Assembly: GCA_023408315.1 (NCBI GenBank)
Contig: JAEYKI010000026.1
Coordinates: 1-60,012 of the forward strand
Length of the DNA: 60,012 nt
Reading direction: 5' to 3'
DNA from: Bacillota bacterium
GTDB taxonomy: Bacteria; Bacillota; Clostridia; Christensenellales; Christensenellaceae
Below the pieces are notes generated by a model that was not told where the DNA came from, did not search any database, and saw only the letters and a program-made list of their open reading frames with translations. The translations under genes were made by a program, and so were the position numbers. Shown here piece by piece: positions 57,652 through 60,012 of this stretch. Within the stretch, counting starts at the first letter, position 1. The number at the start of each line of letters is the position of its first letter.

Positions 57652-57676
57652 AAAAACAGTCCATTGGACTGTTTTT
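57652..57676 (+). terminator. Terminator between rpsG and fusA
   Basis: AAAAACAGTCC (57652-57662) pairs perfectly with GGACTGTTTTT (57666-57676), 3-nt loop, five Ts inside the right arm. Probably partial, as the operon usually continues into fusA. Confidence 0.75.
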
Positions 57677-57767
57677 GTGGTCATGGATGTTTTTATCCCC
57701 AGCCAGTTTGTATGTTATTATAATTTTTGTTAATTGATTTTTATGAGGAGAATCGGAAGGAGGAAAA

Positions 57768-59843
57768 ATGCCAGACAGGTTTCCGCTGGATAAGATCCGA
57801 AACATCGGCATCATGGCTCATATTGATGCCGGAAAAACCACGGCTACAGAACGTATCCTGTTTTATACGGGTAAAACGTATAAAATTGGAGAGGTGCACG
57901 AAGGCGCCGCGGTAATGGACTGGATGGAGCAGGAGCAGGAGAGGGGTATTACCATTACATCCGCTGCTACCACCGCGTCCTGGAAAGGGTATAATATTAA
58001 TATTATTGACACACCCGGGCACGTTGACTTTACCGTTGAGGTGGAGCGTTCTCTGAGAGTGCTGGACGGCGCTGTTGCCGTATTCTGTGCGAAGGGCGGC
58101 GTAGAGCCGCAGTCCGAAACGGTTTGGCGGCAGGCTGAAGGCTATGGCGTGCCCCGGCTCGCTTTTGTCAATAAAATGGACATTATGGGCGCAGACTTTT
58201 ATAACGTAGTTGATATGATTCGTGAACGGCTGGGCGCTCACCCGGTTGCCGTGCAGCTTCCCATTGGATTGGAAGACACGTTCTGCGGAATGGTGAACCT
58301 GGTTGAGATGAACGCCGTTTATTATGCGGAAGATGATAAAACGGGCGCGTCTTTTGAAGTTCGTGAGATACCCGCCGAAATGAAAGAAATTGCGGACGAA
58401 TACCGCGAAAAAATGATTGAGGCGCTAGCAGACCTGGACGAGGAGATTATGGAGAAATACTTTGTGGGTGATGAAATAACCCGCGAAGAGGTTATGAGCA
58501 CCATGCGCCGCGGCACCATTGCCGGTAAAATTGTACCGGTTTGCTGCGGAAGCGCATACCGCAACAAGGGCGTGCAGCCTCTGTTGGATCTGGTTGTGGA
58601 GTTAATGCCCTCTCCTCTTGATATTCCTGCCATCAAAGGTAAAAAACCGGGTACGGAGGAGGAAGTAACGCGTCCCGCGGATGTGGACGGCCCCTTTGCG
58701 GCGCTTGCGTTTAAGATCATGGCAGACCCGTTTGTGGGTAAGCTGGCTTTTTTCCGCGTGTATTCCGGCAAAATAAACTCCGGTTCCTATCTGTATAATT
58801 CCACCAAGGGAAAACGTGAGAGGATTGGCCGCATTCTTAAGATGCATGCAAACCACCGCGAAGAAGTGGAGCAGATCAGTGCGGGCGAGATTGCCGCTGC
58901 GGTTGGCTTTAAAGACGTAACCACCGGCGACACTCTGTGCGACGAGAAGAACCAGGTAATTCTGGAATCCATGGTGTTCCCGGATCCGGTTATCCGCGTT
59001 GCAATAGAGCCCAAAACAAAAGCGGGTCAGGAAAAAATGTCCATTGCCCTAATGAAGTTGGCGGAAGAAGACCCCACGTTCCGCGCGTATACGGACCCGG
59101 AAACAGGGCAGACCATCATCGCGGGTATGGGCGAGCTGCATTTGGAAATTATTGTTGACCGAATGATGCGTGAATACAAAGTGGAAGCAACCGTGGGCAA
59201 GCCGCAGGTTGCCTACCGCGAGACTATCACGCGCAAGGCGGCTGCCGAAGGGCGTTATGTTCGCCAGTCGGGCGGCAAGGGCCAGTTTGGTCACTGCAAA
59301 ATTGAGATTGAGCCATTGGAGCCCGGTACCGGGTATCAGTTTGAAAACAAGGTTGTGGGCGGCGCTATTCCCAAGGAATACATTCCATCCATTGACGCAG
59401 GTATCCAGGAAGCGGCCAAGAGCGGTATTGTGGGCGGATTTGAGGTTGTAGACTTTAAGATCACGCTGACAGACGGCTCCTATCACGAGGTTGACTCTTC
59501 TGAAATGGCCTTTAAAATCGCAGGATCCATGGCGTTTAAAGACGGCTTGGCAAAATGCGCGCCCGTGCTTCTGGAGCCTGTAATGAAGGTTGAGGTTGTG
59601 GTTCCGGAAGAGTATCTGGGAGACGTAATGGGCAATGTGAATTCCCGCCGCGGCCGTATTGAAGGCACCGAAAGCCGGGGCGGCGGACAGGTGATCCGCG
59701 CGGTTGTGCCGCTTTCCGAGATGTTCGGTTATGCAACAGACCTGCGGTCACGCACACAGGGAAGAGGCACCTTTACCATGCAGTTCTCGCATTATGAGCC
59801 TGTGCCCAAGAGCCTGGTTGAAAAGATTACAGGAGCAAAATAA
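57768..59843 (+). CDS. fusA: elongation factor G
   Basis: Ribosomal translocase GTPase of 691 residues, the standard length. G1 AHIDAGKTT is at 17-25, G3 DTPGHVDF near 83-90 and G4 NKMD near 137-140; domains II-V follow (RGRIEGTE near 635, where domain V lies). AAGGAGG lies 5 nt before the ATG. A possible promoter with a weak -35 (TTTATC, 57692) and TATTAT (57716) precedes it after the terminator. tuf follows 43 nt downstream. Confidence 0.99.
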   Translation: MPDRFPLDKIRNIGIMAHIDAGKTTATERILFYTGKTYKIGEVHEGAAVMDWMEQEQERGITITSAATTASWKGYNINIIDTPGHVDFTVEVERSLRVLDGAVAVFCAKGGVEPQSETVWRQAEGYGVPRLAFVNKMDIMGADFYNVVDMIRERLGAHPVAVQLPIGLEDTFCGMVNLVEMNAVYYAEDDKTGASFEVREIPAEMKEIADEYREKMIEALADLDEEIMEKYFVGDEITREEVMSTMRRGTIAGKIVPVCCGSAYRNKGVQPLLDLVVELMPSPLDIPAIKGKKPGTEEEVTRPADVDGPFAALAFKIMADPFVGKLAFFRVYSGKINSGSYLYNSTKGKRERIGRILKMHANHREEVEQISAGEIAAAVGFKDVTTGDTLCDEKNQVILESMVFPDPVIRVAIEPKTKAGQEKMSIALMKLAEEDPTFRAYTDPETGQTIIAGMGELHLEIIVDRMMREYKVEATVGKPQVAYRETITRKAAAEGRYVRQSGGKGQFGHCKIEIEPLEPGTGYQFENKVVGGAIPKEYIPSIDAGIQEAAKSGIVGGFEVVDFKITLTDGSYHEVDSSEMAFKIAGSMAFKDGLAKCAPVLLEPVMKVEVVVPEEYLGDVMGNVNSRRGRIEGTESRGGGQVIRAVVPLSEMFGYATDLRSRTQGRGTFTMQFSHYEPVPKSLVEKITGAK

Positions 59844-59886
59844 ATTTTAATTAAAATAGGATAAAACTATTAGGAGGAGCTGAAAA

Positions 59887-60012
59887 ATGGCTAAGGCAAA
59901 ATTTGATAGAAGCAAGCCGCATGTTAACATAGGAACGATCGGACATGTAGACCATGGTAAAACGACGCTCACAGCGGCAATAACGGCAGTGCTGGCCAAA
60001 TCGGGCAAAGCA
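59887..60012 (+). CDS. tuf: elongation factor Tu (truncated by the window edge)
   Basis: First 42 codons of EF-Tu: MAKAKFDRSKPHVNIGTIGH and then VDHGKTT, the G1 P-loop (residues 19-27). AGGAGG lies 8 nt before the ATG. The reading frame is open to the last base; the rest is to the right of the window. It keeps the usual fusA-tuf order of the str operon. Confidence 0.97.
   Translation, partial: MAKAKFDRSKPHVNIGTIGHVDHGKTTLTAAITAVLAKSGKA

Noticed and set aside
1..60012. CRISPR arrays, insertion sequences, phage genes, toxin-antitoxin pairs, tRNA genes
   Set aside because: None found: there are no regularly spaced repeats, transposase or integrase motifs, or cloverleaf sequences, and intergenic space is small.

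Overview
This window looks like a chromosomal, origin-proximal stretch of an endospore-forming member of the Clostridia (Bacillota). The basis is the presence of spmA, spmB, spoVG, spoVT and a SpoVB-type flippase, a clostridial 2[4Fe-4S] ferredoxin, strong AGGAGG-type ribosome binding sites, frequent TTG starts and gene order. The gene order recalls several blocks that sit near the origin in Bacillus subtilis: yaaO-tmk-holB-ricT-trmN6-rsmI-abrB-metG-tatD; spoVG-glmU-pth-mfd-spoVT-yabM-yabN-yabO; radA-yacL-ispDF; and rpoB-rpoC-L7Ae-rpsL-rpsG-fusA-tuf. The species cannot be named from the sequence. I see no phage, transposon, CRISPR array or tRNA gene, and almost all of the DNA is coding.

Layout. 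1-750: a 5S rRNA (end of an rrn operon lying to the left) with its terminator, and a DUF1697 gene. 880-9570: a DNA replication and RNA modification block (tmk, holB, ricT, ferredoxin, trmN6, rsmI), an AbrB-type regulator, the spmAB spore pair and a ComB-like phosphatase. 9600-12970: metG, tatD and its radical SAM companion. 13060-19710: a GH3 lipoprotein, a GNAT enzyme, radC, a PepV-type dipeptidase and a short alanyl-tRNA synthetase. 19900-22100: a two-gene unit in which both a DUF1538 membrane protein and a P-II-like protein are internally duplicated. 22100-30260: three tandem signal peptidases, corA with a leader peptide, murA, divergent metA and serine acetyltransferase, a cluster of palindromes, and murC.

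30300-42740: spoVG (with a near-perfect sigma-H promoter), glmU, a HAD phosphatase, pth, mfd, a PrsA-like foldase, spoVT (with a candidate sigma-G promoter), a SpoVB-type flippase, the YabN/MazG fusion, hup and rqcP. 42740-47640: a fused ispDF, a membrane-anchored beta-propeller-like protein, radA and a PIN-TRAM protein. 47810-60012: rpoB (with an unusual acidic repeat tail), rpoC, an unrecognised Cys-rich membrane protein, an L7Ae-type protein, rpsL, rpsG, fusA and the beginning of tuf, which runs off the right edge.

Most genes are core housekeeping functions with recognisable motifs. The less ordinary items are regulatory or architectural: the corA leader peptide with mutually exclusive RNA stems, the double DUF1538/double P-II pair, the RpoB tail, the AlaRS without its C-terminal domain, a possible leaderless trmN6 mRNA, and a serine acetyltransferase whose only well-placed start codon appears to be ATC or ATT. 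No wholly new multi-gene system is evident. Promoters, terminators and RNA stems were found by eye and are unmeasured.
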